A DNA stretch of 64,000 bases from positions 1,612,001 through 1,676,000 of the forward strand of contig NZ_AP027362.1 in NCBI RefSeq assembly GCF_030295935.1, written 5' to 3'. Shown here piece by piece: positions 40,820-49,267 of the stretch. Position numbers and translations under genes: made by a program. Source of the DNA: Thalassotalea piscium. Its GTDB lineage: Bacteria > Pseudomonadota > Gammaproteobacteria > Enterobacterales > Alteromonadaceae. Under the pieces are notes generated by a model that was not told where the DNA came from, did not search any database, and saw only the letters and a list, made by a program, of their open reading frames with translations. Every line of letters begins with the position of its first letter. The stretch's first letter is position 1.

Positions 40820-41863
40820 ATGGTTAAGCGAATTGTAATTTGTGCAGATGGCACATGGAATCGTCCCGAAAAAGACCTCGAAAAAGATTTTCCTACCAAT
40901 GTTTTAAAACTGGCTCGTGCGATAAAACCAATCGGTGACGATGGTGTTTCTCAACAGGTATTTTATGATTGGGGTGTAGGCTCTTATTATAATTCTGTTG
41001 TCGGTGGAGCTACCGGCGCAGGCATACAAAAAAATATAAAAGATAACTATCGTTATATAGTACAAAATTATAATGACGGAGATGAACTTTATTTTTTTGG
41101 ATTCAGTCGTGGAGCTTATACAGTCCGCTCGTTATGTGGATTAATTAATAATTGCGGTATTTTAAAACGAGATAAGGCACATTTAATTGAGCAAGCCTTT
41201 GAACACTATAAAAATGGTGATAAAGACTACGAACCCAGAAGTGCATTGTCTGAAATGTTTATCGCTGATAATTGTCATGCTAGCAAGTCTGTTAAGTTTG
41301 TTGGTGTTTGGGATACCGTTGGCGCAATGGGGATCCCCATTTCATTTTTGGGACTGTTTGAAGATGAAGATGAGTTTTACGATACTAAAATGGGATCAAA
41401 CATCCAAATTGCTCGACATGCATTAGCCATTGATGAACACCGTAAAGACTTTACACCAACTATTTGGCAACCACGCAACAGTGTAGATATTAAGCAAGTA
41501 TGGTTTTGTGGAGCTCATAGTAATGTTGGTGGTAGTTATGCTCCTGACGACGAAGATAGAGGGTTATTATCAGACATTCCACTGCAATGGATGATCAAAG
41601 AAGCCCAAGTACATACATTATTTGTTGAATCACATTTAGTTAATGAGCTAAAACCAAAAGTTACAGCAACCATTACAGAATCTAGAAAGTCGTTTTATCG
41701 TGTTAAACGCAAAGCTTATCGTAAATTACAATTAACCGATAAAGAATACAAACTCAAATTACATAGCTCTGTTAAAGCACGCTATGATGCAGACAAAAGC
41801 TATCGGCCAACAAACCTTGTAAATGAGATAAAATCGAATGGTTGGCCAATTTTAGAAGAGTAA
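40820..41863 (+). CDS. DUF2235 alpha/beta hydrolase
   Basis: This 347-residue protein matches the DUF2235 family: the start KRIVICADGTWNRP, the nucleophile elbow FGFSRGAYTVRSLCGLI near residue 95 (GxSxG-type serine), FVGVWDTVGAMG near residue 158 and WFCGAHSNVGGSY near residue 230 with the catalytic histidine region. The family includes Tle1 phospholipase effectors of type VI secretion. No VgrG, PAAR, immunity lipoprotein or other secretion gene is adjacent and there is no signal peptide, so a cytosolic esterase or phospholipase is as likely. AAGGAG precedes the ATG. Confidence 0.85.
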   Translation: MVKRIVICADGTWNRPEKDLEKDFPTNVLKLARAIKPIGDDGVSQQVFYDWGVGSYYNSVVGGATGAGIQKNIKDNYRYIVQNYNDGDELYFFGFSRGAYTVRSLCGLINNCGILKRDKAHLIEQAFEHYKNGDKDYEPRSALSEMFIADNCHASKSVKFVGVWDTVGAMGIPISFLGLFEDEDEFYDTKMGSNIQIARHALAIDEHRKDFTPTIWQPRNSVDIKQVWFCGAHSNVGGSYAPDDEDRGLLSDIPLQWMIKEAQVHTLFVESHLVNELKPKVTATITESRKSFYRVKRKAYRKLQLTDKEYKLKLHSSVKARYDADKSYRPTNLVNEIKSNGWPILEE

Positions 41864-41874
41864 ACATTTTAATT

Positions 41875-41921
41875 GGTATTAATACTTGTTTAATTAAGTG
41901 ATCTATTTTATACGCAGTGAA
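41875..41921. mobile_element. MITE family 3, partial copy C
   Basis: GTGATCTATTTTATACGCAG, with flanking TTAATTAA, is identical to the left half of copy B (32630-32722). The remainder diverges and no right end is found, so this is a truncated copy. It lies just after the DUF2235 gene. Confidence 0.6.
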
Positions 41922-42024
41922 AACAGTCAAATACAAGGCATTTATTTTCATAACTAACCTTAGCTCGGGTTAATGATATATAGCATCTCGTATTTAATCT
42001 AATGCCATTAAATAAACTATATTA

Positions 42025-42222
42025 TCACTTTTTATGTATGTTTTTATTGGGGTGTGTCGGTAGCTTATGGTCGGTTTTATGGCTGCGCGGTAATGTTTCT
42101 TTTAAATCATTTAACCCTTTTTTACGCATAGGAAATTTAGTGCTCTTTTGGAAAGTACTCAAATTACCAATAAAAATAACAGCTGAAATAACAATAACAA
42201 CCCAAGCTAACCAGTTATCCAT
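42025..42222 (-). CDS. DUF2897 small membrane protein (YpfN-like)
   Basis: This 65-residue protein has one N-terminal membrane helix (MDNWLAWVVIVISAVIFIGN) and a basic, proline-containing tail (PMRKKGLNDLKETLPRSH). Small proteins of this kind follow dapE in many gammaproteobacteria, as ypfN does in Escherichia coli. ATG 42222 is preceded by GAGGAAC. It overlaps the end of the M15 peptidase gene by 8 bp. Confidence 0.8.
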   Translation of the reverse strand: MDNWLAWVVIVISAVIFIGNLSTFQKSTKFPMRKKGLNDLKETLPRSHKTDHKLPTHPNKNIHKK

Positions 42223-42925
42223 AATGTTCCTCGTTAATATTTGTGATGTATTGTTCAAAAATAATCGGCAAATTGGCTAAAATAGCTGCTTTACCTTCAA
42301 TATTACTCAATTTTAGTGTTTGGCTGAGTAGGGGTAATGTTAATTGATCTTGATAATGCTGTGCAATGGGTTTATATGAAATATGCCAAGGTTCGATAGC
42401 AACACCACCTTGATCGTGCGCGTAAGGAAAAAAGAAACCAAACTGGTCCGCATTTTTAGCCAACCACAGAGATAGTTTATAAAAATACCCTTGAGCTTGA
42501 TATTCCCACGGTTCTAATTGTAACGCGTGTTTATCCGGTAACAAGTTTGAAGCGTAAATGTCTATATCTGTACCCCAATGATGCCTACTTGCACCAGGTA
42601 AGGCTGAGAAAGTTAATATTGCCATTACTTTATCGGTATCGTTTAAATGCTGTATTTCTATCAGGTCATTATGTTTATTTCGAACGGCTAATTCACCGGT
42701 AAACTTTCTATTCCATATTGATAATTGTCGTTCAAAGCTGCGGTAACTGCTAGCAATAGTGAGTTCTAGTCCCGATTTTTTAGCATGGTTTACCATAGTG
42801 TTCCAAGGTTCTACAACACTATGATGTAATGCTAGGTTAGTAGGTAACCAAGTTAAATGGTTATCGCTTTTACCAAGAGCTTGACAACTACTGTACTGAT
42901 TTAGGTTCACTTTACTATTTTTCAT
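42215..42925 (-). CDS. M15-family D-Ala-D-Ala carboxypeptidase (VanY-like)
   Basis: This 236-residue zinc peptidase of the LAS group shows SSYRSFERQLSIWN near residue 60, the zinc motif SRHHWGTDIDIYA near residue 114 and EPWHISY near residue 193 with the catalytic glutamate and third zinc ligand. These fit D,D- or L,D-carboxypeptidases acting on peptidoglycan peptides. No signal peptide is visible, which is odd for a cell-wall enzyme and may mean a cytoplasmic role in muropeptide recycling. It is 5 bp downstream of dapE, in the same operon. Confidence 0.88.
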   Translation of the reverse strand: MKNSKVNLNQYSSCQALGKSDNHLTWLPTNLALHHSVVEPWNTMVNHAKKSGLELTIASSYRSFERQLSIWNRKFTGELAVRNKHNDLIEIQHLNDTDKVMAILTFSALPGASRHHWGTDIDIYASNLLPDKHALQLEPWEYQAQGYFYKLSLWLAKNADQFGFFFPYAHDQGGVAIEPWHISYKPIAQHYQDQLTLPLLSQTLKLSNIEGKAAILANLPIIFEQYITNINEEHYG

Positions 42926-42930
42926 TATAT

Positions 42931-44073
42931 CTAAGGAGCTAAAACATTAACGAGAGTCTGATAATAAATATCAGCTAACAAATTAAGATCTACACAAGAA
43001 ACAGATTCATTAACTTGATGGATGGTTTTATTACATGGACCAAGCTCAATAACTTCGGCTCCGGTTGGTGCGATAAAGCGGCCGTCTGAAGTACCGCCCG
43101 AAGTTGAAAGTGTTGTTGTGATACCTGTTGTAGTTAAAATAGCATTCTCAACTGCATTGATAAATACCCCTGGTTCAGTAATAAATGGTTGGCCGTTGTA
43201 AGTCCATTGTATTTCAAAGTCGAGCTGATGTTTGCTTAACACAGCATTTACCTTATCAACAATCGTTTGAGCGCTTAGCTCTGTACTGTAACGCAAGTTA
43301 AACCAAGCGGTTAGGTGTCCAGGAACAACATTAGTTGCCCCGGTACCTGACTGTATATTGGAAATTTGAAAACTAGTTTCAGGGAAAAAATCATTACCTT
43401 TATCCCAATGTATTTGGCTGAGTTCTGCTAATGCAGGCATCGCTAAATGTATTGGGTTAGTAACATGCTCAGGGTAGGCAACATGACCTTGTTTACCGTG
43501 TATATCAAGTTCAGCAGATATGGAGCCACGACGACCATTTTTTATCACATCTCCAACTTCTTCGCTACTAGAAGGTTCCCCCACGATACAATAATCTATT
43601 TTCTCTTTGCGCGCTTCAAGGGTATCAATAACACGTGTTGTGCCATTAATAAAAGGTCCTTCTTCGTCGCTAGTTATTAGAAAAGCGATAGAGCCTTTAT
43701 GATTGGGGTGGTTATTGACAAACTTTTCCGTTGCAATAATCATTGCAGCTAAACTACCTTTCATATCGGCTGCACCTCGCCCGTATAACATGCCATCGAT
43801 AACGGTAGGCTCAAAAGGCGGAGTTTGCCAAAGCTCAAGGTTACCTGCAGGTACAACGTCGGTATGACCCGCAAAGCAAAATACAGGAGAAGTGGTACCT
43901 CTTCTTGCCCATAAATTGGTTGTATCTTCAAATATCATGGTTTCATTATTAAAGTCTAAAGGTGCTAAGCGGCTAAAAATAAGAGTTTGACAGCCAGCAT
44001 CTTCAGGTGTAACCGAAGGTCGAGATATTAATGCTTTAGCTAATGTAATAACATCGGTGTTTGTAAATGCCAT
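42931..44073 (-). CDS. dapE: Succinyl-diaminopimelate desuccinylase
   Basis: This 380-residue M20 metallopeptidase hydrolyses N-succinyl-LL-diaminopimelate in lysine and peptidoglycan synthesis. Motifs: [12 protein letters not shown] near residue 66 (zinc histidine and aspartate), [16 protein letters not shown] near residue 94, ITSDEEGP near residue 133 with catalytic glutamates, and [23 protein letters not shown] near the C-terminus. The start shares a base with the end of the YffB gene, matching the yffB-dapE order in Escherichia coli. Confidence 0.96.
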   Translation of the reverse strand: MAFTNTDVITLAKALISRPSVTPEDAGCQTLIFSRLAPLDFNNETMIFEDTTNLWARRGTTSPVFCFAGHTDVVPAGNLELWQTPPFEPTVIDGMLYGRGAADMKGSLAAMIIATEKFVNNHPNHKGSIAFLITSDEEGPFINGTTRVIDTLEARKEKIDYCIVGEPSSSEEVGDVIKNGRRGSISAELDIHGKQGHVAYPEHVTNPIHLAMPALAELSQIHWDKGNDFFPETSFQISNIQSGTGATNVVPGHLTAWFNLRYSTELSAQTIVDKVNAVLSKHQLDFEIQWTYNGQPFITEPGVFINAVENAILTTTGITTTLSTSGGTSDGRFIAPTGAEVIELGPCNKTIHQVNESVSCVDLNLLADIYYQTLVNVLAP

Positions 44074-44417
44074 TAGTTAAAAATCACTTGATATTGTTCA
44101 TCTTTAAAGCCTAGGTGTAATGTATTATTACTAAGTAGTACCGGTCGTTTGATCAATGTAGGCTGCGACAATATTAGTTGTTTAAATGTCGTTTCATTTA
44201 GATTGTTTTTAATTTCATCATCAAGTAAACGGAAAGTTGTGCTACGTTTATTTAACAGTAGTTCCCAGTCAAGTTTATTGGTAAAGTCGCTTACTAATTT
44301 TTCATCAATACCATCAGCTCTGAAGTCGTGAAACGTGTAGGCAATATTATTTTTATCTAGCCATTTAAGTGCTTTTTTAACGGTATCGCAATTTTTTATA
44401 CCATAAACGGTAGTCAT
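44073..44417 (-). CDS. yffB: ArsC/Spx-family reductase-like protein YffB
   Basis: This 114-residue thioredoxin-fold protein has the N-terminal [18 protein letters not shown] with a single cysteine, where arsenate reductases have CxxS/T or a similar site, and [10 protein letters not shown] near residue 90, typical of the ArsC family. It is the usual partner immediately upstream of dapE. Its biochemical role is not established. Confidence 0.9.
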   Translation of the reverse strand: MTTVYGIKNCDTVKKALKWLDKNNIAYTFHDFRADGIDEKLVSDFTNKLDWELLLNKRSTTFRLLDDEIKNNLNETTFKQLILSQPTLIKRPVLLSNNTLHLGFKDEQYQVIFN

Positions 44418-44427
44418 AACTTTCCTA

Positions 44428-44808
44428 TTAAATTATTTGATATTGGTTTAATGACAATGCAGCTAAAGCCGCATCAACAGTTGTTGATTTTACTAAAATA
44501 TAATCGGTATCGAAGGTAGATATAGCAAATATACTAATTTTTTCATTAGCGAGTATTGTTGAAATATTCGAAAGTATACCTGTGAGTGAAAAACCTAATG
44601 GTCCTACAACTTCAAATGCTCGCCAATCAAGTTCTTTTTCTTCACTTTCTATCGACACATCTTCTGGTAATACAATTGATATTTCATCGTTAGTTTTAGC
44701 AATAAAATACATTGATGCACTAAAAACATTCGGTGGAATGATACTATTAGGATGAAGGCTGTGAATAGCAAAAGTTTGTTGTAAAATTTTTAGTGTTAAA
44801 TTAGCCAT
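44428..44808 (-). CDS. ACT domain-containing protein
   Basis: This 126-residue protein has two ACT-like halves. The C-terminal one (about residues 65-122) contains the segments FEVVGPLGFSLTGILSNIST and ISIFAISTFDTDYILVKS, as in COG3603-type amino-acid-binding proteins. No catalytic domain is attached. It begins the yffB-dapE-M15-DUF2897 minus-strand operon, 10 bp upstream of yffB. A regulatory ligand-binding role is inferred from fold only. Confidence 0.85.
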   Translation of the reverse strand: MANLTLKILQQTFAIHSLHPNSIIPPNVFSASMYFIAKTNDEISIVLPEDVSIESEEKELDWRAFEVVGPLGFSLTGILSNISTILANEKISIFAISTFDTDYILVKSTTVDAALAALSLNQYQII

Positions 44809-45114
44809 TAAAATGTGCTTATATGTTGGTTAAAAGTAATAATAATTACATAAAATTTAAACGTATTCTGGTTATGTTCTGCTTACTGTAAAAACGCAGA
44901 GTGTTATTGCAATAACCGTTGATATAACTATAACGACTTCTATTATAAACGACTAGCGCAAACAGAAATTATCTTTAGTAAAGTTAAGGTGATTTATATA
45001 ACTTAGATAAATAGACCTTTGTTCGTGAATTCTTTTAGAACGTGCGGTAAATGCATGTTAAGTTTTTGTTTTTGGCTGTAATAGCATAAGCAATTGCTTT
45101 TAAATGTTTTCTTT

Positions 45115-45137
45115 ATATCCACAAAACCTGTGGATAT
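45115..45137. repeat. 9-bp inverted repeat of DnaA-box-like half-sites
   Basis: ATATCCACA and TGTGGATAT flank the 5-bp AAACC. Each half is one base from the DnaA box TTATCCACA. TGTGCACAA follows a few bases downstream (45141-45149). Significance is uncertain. Confidence 0.5.
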
Positions 45138-45195
45138 CACTGTGCACAACCTTTGGCTATGTTTGTATCTTACTGTAATTGTTTGGTTTATACGG

Positions 45196-45229
45196 TCGTT
45201 TGTTTTTTGGCTAGCCAAAAAACAAACGA
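45196..45229. repeat. Perfect 34-bp palindrome
   Basis: The half TCGTTTGTTTTTTGGCT is followed directly by its exact complement AGCCAAAAAACAAACGA, with no spacer. No T tract follows on either side, so it is not a standard terminator, although it is 108 bp after the pta stop codon. Confidence 0.8.
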
Positions 45230-45336
45230 TAAAGTGTAATTTTAGCGTAAAAATGGCTGTTTGATAGGAAAAAGCATCTCTTTGACAAAAACTTCACTAA
45301 AGTATGAGCTATTTATGGTTAATTTACCTACATAGC

Positions 45337-47448
45337 TTAAAATTTAGCTTGTATTGCGGTAAGGGCAATAGTGTAAACAATATCATCAACAAGTGCGCCT
45401 CTGGATAAGTCATTAACGGGTTTACCCATACCTTGTAGCATTGGACCAATGCTGACTAAATCAGCCGAGCGTTGAACTGCTTTATAAGTTGTGTTTCCGG
45501 TATTAAGATCAGGAAAAATGAATACATTGGCTTGACCAGCAACAGGACTGTTTGGTGCTTTAGTTTTTGCAACATTCTCCATAATTGCAGCATCATATTG
45601 TAGCGGTCCATCAATAATAAGGTCAGGGCGTTTGTCTTGCGCAAGTTTAGTGGCTAGTTTCACTTTTTCTACATCGGCTCCATGACCAGATGTACCAGTG
45701 CTATAACTGATCATCGCTACTTTAGGATCTATCCCAAACTGAATTGCAGAGTCTGCTGATTGAATAGCAATATCGGCAAGTTGTTCAGCGTTAGGCTCTG
45801 GGTTTATTGCACAATCACCGTAAATTAATACTTGGTCAGGTAAAAGCATAAAAAATATTGATGAAACTAATGAACTATTTGGTGCCGTTTTAATTAACTG
45901 TAAAGCAGGGCGTATTGTATTTGCCGTGGTATTAACCGCTCCTGAAACTAATCCGTCTACTTGTCCTAGCTTTAACATTAATGTGCCGAGTACCACGTTG
46001 TCTTTTAATTCTTGCTTTGCAACGACATCAGTCATACCTTTGTGTTTTCTTAGCTCAACTAACGGGTTGATGTAGTTATCTCGGATGAGATCAGGGTCCG
46101 TAATAATTAAGCCTGAGGGTAAGGTTATACCTTGTTGTTCTGCTATTTTTAGAATTTGCTCTTTGTTGCCTAAAAGTTGGCACCGAGCAATGCCTCGTTC
46201 GGCACAAATTGCGGCTGCTTTAATTGTTCTAATATCAGTGCCTTCAGGTAAAACAATTAACTTATTAGCCTGTTTAGCTAACTCTGTTAATTTATGTCTA
46301 AATGCTGGCGGTGACATAGGATTTAATTGATTAGCTTTTTGTGACAGTTGTTCAATCCAACTAGGTGATAGATTGTCAGCAATATACTGTTTAACTCTGT
46401 CTTGACGCTGAATATCATCTTGCGGTAGCTCGGGCGTAAAGTTCATTAAATGACGAGAGGTTTGCCATGTATCCCACGGAACAGATAACACCGGAAGCCC
46501 AGCAGCTAAAGCATGTTCACATAGCGCCATTATGTCTTTATTAGGTAAATAACCATTTGTTAGTATTAATGCACCTACTTTTGTACCGTTAAGTGCCGAT
46601 AAGCAGGTGGCAATAATAATGTCGGTTCTATCGCCAGGGGTAACAATTAAACGACTTGGCTGTATATGACTAACTAAGTTACTAACACTGCGTGCACAAA
46701 AGCTGATGCTACGAATACGGCGATGCTCCATATCACCTGCATTGATCACTGTTGCATTAAGGTAATTTGCAATATCAATAACTCTTGGCGCAATTAAATC
46801 TAACTCCCAAGCAATTGAGCCTAAAAGACTAAAGCCCTCATGATTAAATATCGTTAAATTTTGCCAAGGAGTGAGGTCGGGATTGTGTTCAAATTCATTT
46901 TCTCGCGGTAATAATCCAAATTCGTCTTTATCTGGTGAATTGAGCTTGTTAATAATACACCCGAGTAACTTTTTACTTTTTAATCCGCCAAAAGTTGCTG
47001 CACTAACTTCTATACGGTCTTCAAACTCTTCGGTACTATCGCTATCTGGAGAGGCTACAAGCACAATATTGCTTGAAAGTGCTTGTGCTACTTCCTTGTT
47101 AATTCTGCCAGCATATGGTTGTCGTGTTGTTGGAATTACCCCCTCAATAATTACTAGATCGTAATCTTTACTAAAGTGATTATAGTGAGCAACTATTTGC
47201 TCTAAAATTACATCGTGCTGACCATCCCCCATTTTTTCTTCAACATAACTTAGGGGAATAGAAGAGTCATTACCAGACCAACTAATCGTCTGGTTCTTAT
47301 CTGCAAGCGAATTTCTTGATGGTTGGCTAATAGGCTTGAAATGTCCAACTTTTATCCCTTTTTGTTGACATGCATGCATAAGACCTAAAGTAACACTTGT
47401 TAGCCCCACACCAAAGCCAACAGGTACCAACATTAACCGATTCGCCAT
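45337..47448 (-). CDS. pta: Phosphate acetyltransferase
   Basis: This 703-residue enzyme interconverts acetyl-CoA and acetyl phosphate. It is the long form: an N-terminal BioD/DRTGG-type regulatory half (residues 1-360, beginning LMLVPVGFGVGLTSVTLGLM) and a C-terminal PTA_PTB catalytic domain (about 380-700, with VDGLVSGAVNTTANTIRPAL, SYSTGTSGHGADVEKV and the terminal GPMLQGMGKPVNDLSRG). It follows ackA with a 1-bp gap, the usual ackA-pta operon. Confidence 0.96.
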   Translation of the reverse strand: MANRLMLVPVGFGVGLTSVTLGLMHACQQKGIKVGHFKPISQPSRNSLADKNQTISWSGNDSSIPLSYVEEKMGDGQHDVILEQIVAHYNHFSKDYDLVIIEGVIPTTRQPYAGRINKEVAQALSSNIVLVASPDSDSTEEFEDRIEVSAATFGGLKSKKLLGCIINKLNSPDKDEFGLLPRENEFEHNPDLTPWQNLTIFNHEGFSLLGSIAWELDLIAPRVIDIANYLNATVINAGDMEHRRIRSISFCARSVSNLVSHIQPSRLIVTPGDRTDIIIATCLSALNGTKVGALILTNGYLPNKDIMALCEHALAAGLPVLSVPWDTWQTSRHLMNFTPELPQDDIQRQDRVKQYIADNLSPSWIEQLSQKANQLNPMSPPAFRHKLTELAKQANKLIVLPEGTDIRTIKAAAICAERGIARCQLLGNKEQILKIAEQQGITLPSGLIITDPDLIRDNYINPLVELRKHKGMTDVVAKQELKDNVVLGTLMLKLGQVDGLVSGAVNTTANTIRPALQLIKTAPNSSLVSSIFFMLLPDQVLIYGDCAINPEPNAEQLADIAIQSADSAIQFGIDPKVAMISYSTGTSGHGADVEKVKLATKLAQDKRPDLIIDGPLQYDAAIMENVAKTKAPNSPVAGQANVFIFPDLNTGNTTYKAVQRSADLVSIGPMLQGMGKPVNDLSRGALVDDIVYTIALTAIQAKF

Positions 47449-47449
47449 T

Positions 47450-48652
47450 TTATTCTCCTATACTTGTCAGTAATCGTTGTGTCTGCTCAGCGATAACCCA
47501 TTCTTCGTTTGTTGGAATAACCCAACAAGCTCGACTATTTGTACTGTTAATATTACCTTGTTGGCCAAAACGTTTTTCTAAATTTAATTGTTCATCAACA
47601 GTAAAGCCCAGTAGCGATAACTGATTTAAAATAAGCCCTCTGATGGTGCTAGAGTTTTCACCAATACCACCGGTAAAAATTAAGCCATCAAGTGTTTGTA
47701 AACTTGCACTAAAGCTGGCAATTTTTTTAGCGATGCGATAGCAAAATACATCAATTGCCAGTTTAGCGCGTACATTACCTGAAAGTAATTCTGCTTCAAT
47801 TGTTCTGCAGTCGTTACTAAGGCCTGAAATTCCAAGTAATCCACTTTCTTTGTTGAGTAAGTTATCTACTTGATCTAACGAGTAGCCGAGTTGATTAACC
47901 AGATAAAAGATAATACCTGGATCAACATCGCCGCTGCGTGTGCCCATAACAACGCCTTCAAGTGGGGTAAAGCCTAAACTGGTGTCAACACTTTTACCGT
48001 CAGCAATTACGCTAATGCTACACCCGTTACCTAAGTGCGCGCTAATTAAATTGCATTGTTCAAGAGGTTTGTTCAAATGAATACTTGCTTGTTTTGCCAC
48101 GAAGTAATGACTTGTTCCATGAAAACCATATCGACGAATTCCATGTTCTTTATAAAGACTATATGGTAATCCGTATATGTAAGCTTTTTCAGGCATAGTT
48201 TGATGAAAGGCTGTATCGAAAATAGCAACTTGTGCTAAGTGTCCAAACACTTTCTCAGCGGCTTCAATTCCAACTAAATTAGCCGGATTATGCAAAGGCG
48301 CTAGTTTGGCTAGTTTATGTACTTGTTGTTTAACTTTTGGCGTAATTAAAGTAGGGTGGCAATACTTTTCACCACCATGAACCACTCTATGACCGATAGC
48401 CGTAATTTGATGAAATAGATGGTTGTTGTTAATGAAGGCGACTAATGCCGATATTGCAACGTCATGATCAAAGGGAGCCTTTAATGATAACTCTTGCTTT
48501 TCACCATTCATTTTAAAGGAGATAGAGGCATTGTTTAATAAAAGACATTGTGCAATGCCATTAAAAACTTCTTCACCACTGTTCGGCTCCATCAAAGAAA
48601 ACTTTAACGATGAACTGCCACAATTAATAACTAAAACTAAAGACTTTTTCAT
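47450..48652 (-). CDS. ackA: Acetate kinase
   Basis: This 400-residue ASKHA-fold kinase makes ATP and acetate from acetyl phosphate. Signatures: the N-terminal VLVINCGSSSLKFSL, the phosphate segment AIGHRVVHGGEKY near residue 84, FDTAFHQTMPEKAYIYGLPY near residue 148, HLGNGCSISVI and FTGGIGENSSTIR near residue 325. Length and order (ackA before pta) are standard. It is divergent from the DUF412/yfbV gene as in Escherichia coli. Confidence 0.97.
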   Translation of the reverse strand: MKKSLVLVINCGSSSLKFSLMEPNSGEEVFNGIAQCLLLNNASISFKMNGEKQELSLKAPFDHDVAISALVAFINNNHLFHQITAIGHRVVHGGEKYCHPTLITPKVKQQVHKLAKLAPLHNPANLVGIEAAEKVFGHLAQVAIFDTAFHQTMPEKAYIYGLPYSLYKEHGIRRYGFHGTSHYFVAKQASIHLNKPLEQCNLISAHLGNGCSISVIADGKSVDTSLGFTPLEGVVMGTRSGDVDPGIIFYLVNQLGYSLDQVDNLLNKESGLLGISGLSNDCRTIEAELLSGNVRAKLAIDVFCYRIAKKIASFSASLQTLDGLIFTGGIGENSSTIRGLILNQLSLLGFTVDEQLNLEKRFGQQGNINSTNSRACWVIPTNEEWVIAEQTQRLLTSIGE

Positions 48653-48820
48653 ATTTGATTAACTATTTAAATTTGTTAACGAAATTATAGCGTTTTTGAA
48701 TTTAAATGTTTTGATACCAAACAATATTTTACAAAAAGATGTTAAAAACTAATGATTGTTTCTCTTTTTTGCAGATAATATGCTATCTTTTTGATAATAG
48801 TTACTCTATTTTTGTTGTCT

Positions 48821-49252
48821 ATGAATATGAGCGTAATAGAAATTTTCAAATTAGGCTGTAAATATATGGATTTATGGCCAAATAAAGCTGAACTTAGCCA
48901 ATATTTTGATGAGTATCGTGCTGTGCAGATTGGTAGATTTGTCTATCGGTATTTACCTGGCGTGGCGTTTTTTGTTTTTGTTATGCAATTATACTTTGGT
49001 GGCGCTAATATTTTAGCCCAAGCACTTGTTTACTTCTTTTTTATATTAAGTATCCCATTTCAAGCCGTTGTTATGCTAGGGGTGAAAGCCGACAAGTTTC
49101 TGCCGCCAGCGCTTGCTGACTGGTATAAACAAGGCGTTGCTAAAGTGAACGAGCAAGATGGTGACATTAAACTCACTCGTAATAAACCTCGCTACGTAGA
49201 CTTAGCAACATTACTTAATATTAGCTATGCTAATTCACGTCATTCCCATTAA
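48821..49252 (+). CDS. yfbV: DUF412 (YfbV/UPF0208) inner-membrane protein
   Basis: This protein of about 143 residues has two membrane helices (about residues 43-58 and 63-85) and the family segments around GCKYMDLWPNKAEL and FILSIPFQAVVMLGVKAD, aligning with YfbV of Escherichia coli. In enterobacteria YfbV affects insulation of the Ter macrodomain; that role is not known here. The frame opens with TTG at 48791, but ATG 48821 or 48827 fits the family N-terminus. The gene's position next to ackA-pta is conserved. Confidence 0.88.
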   Translation: MNMSVIEIFKLGCKYMDLWPNKAELSQYFDEYRAVQIGRFVYRYLPGVAFFVFVMQLYFGGANILAQALVYFFFILSIPFQAVVMLGVKADKFLPPALADWYKQGVAKVNEQDGDIKLTRNKPRYVDLATLLNISYANSRHSH

Positions 49253-49267
49253 CAATTAAATTTAACG

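Larger units (their letters stand above)
44809..45336. other. 528-bp AT-rich intergenic region with two palindromes
   Basis: This region separates the end of pta from the ACT-domain gene. It must contain the promoter of the ACT-dapE operon and the pta 3' end. An open frame on the minus strand (45003-45218) has no family resemblance or ribosome-binding site. The notable content is the two palindromes listed separately. Confidence 0.6.

Noticed and set aside
40820-41863. Type VI secretion effector locus
   Set aside because: No VgrG, PAAR, adaptor or immunity gene adjacent; kept as DUF2235 hydrolase only.
42002-42280. 92-codon plus-strand frame over the DUF2897 gene
   Set aside because: The minus-strand frame has the family match, a ribosome-binding site and conserved position after dapE.
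45003-45218. 71-codon minus-strand frame downstream of pta
   Set aside because: No ribosome-binding site, no family and it runs through the DnaA-box-like and 34-bp palindromes.
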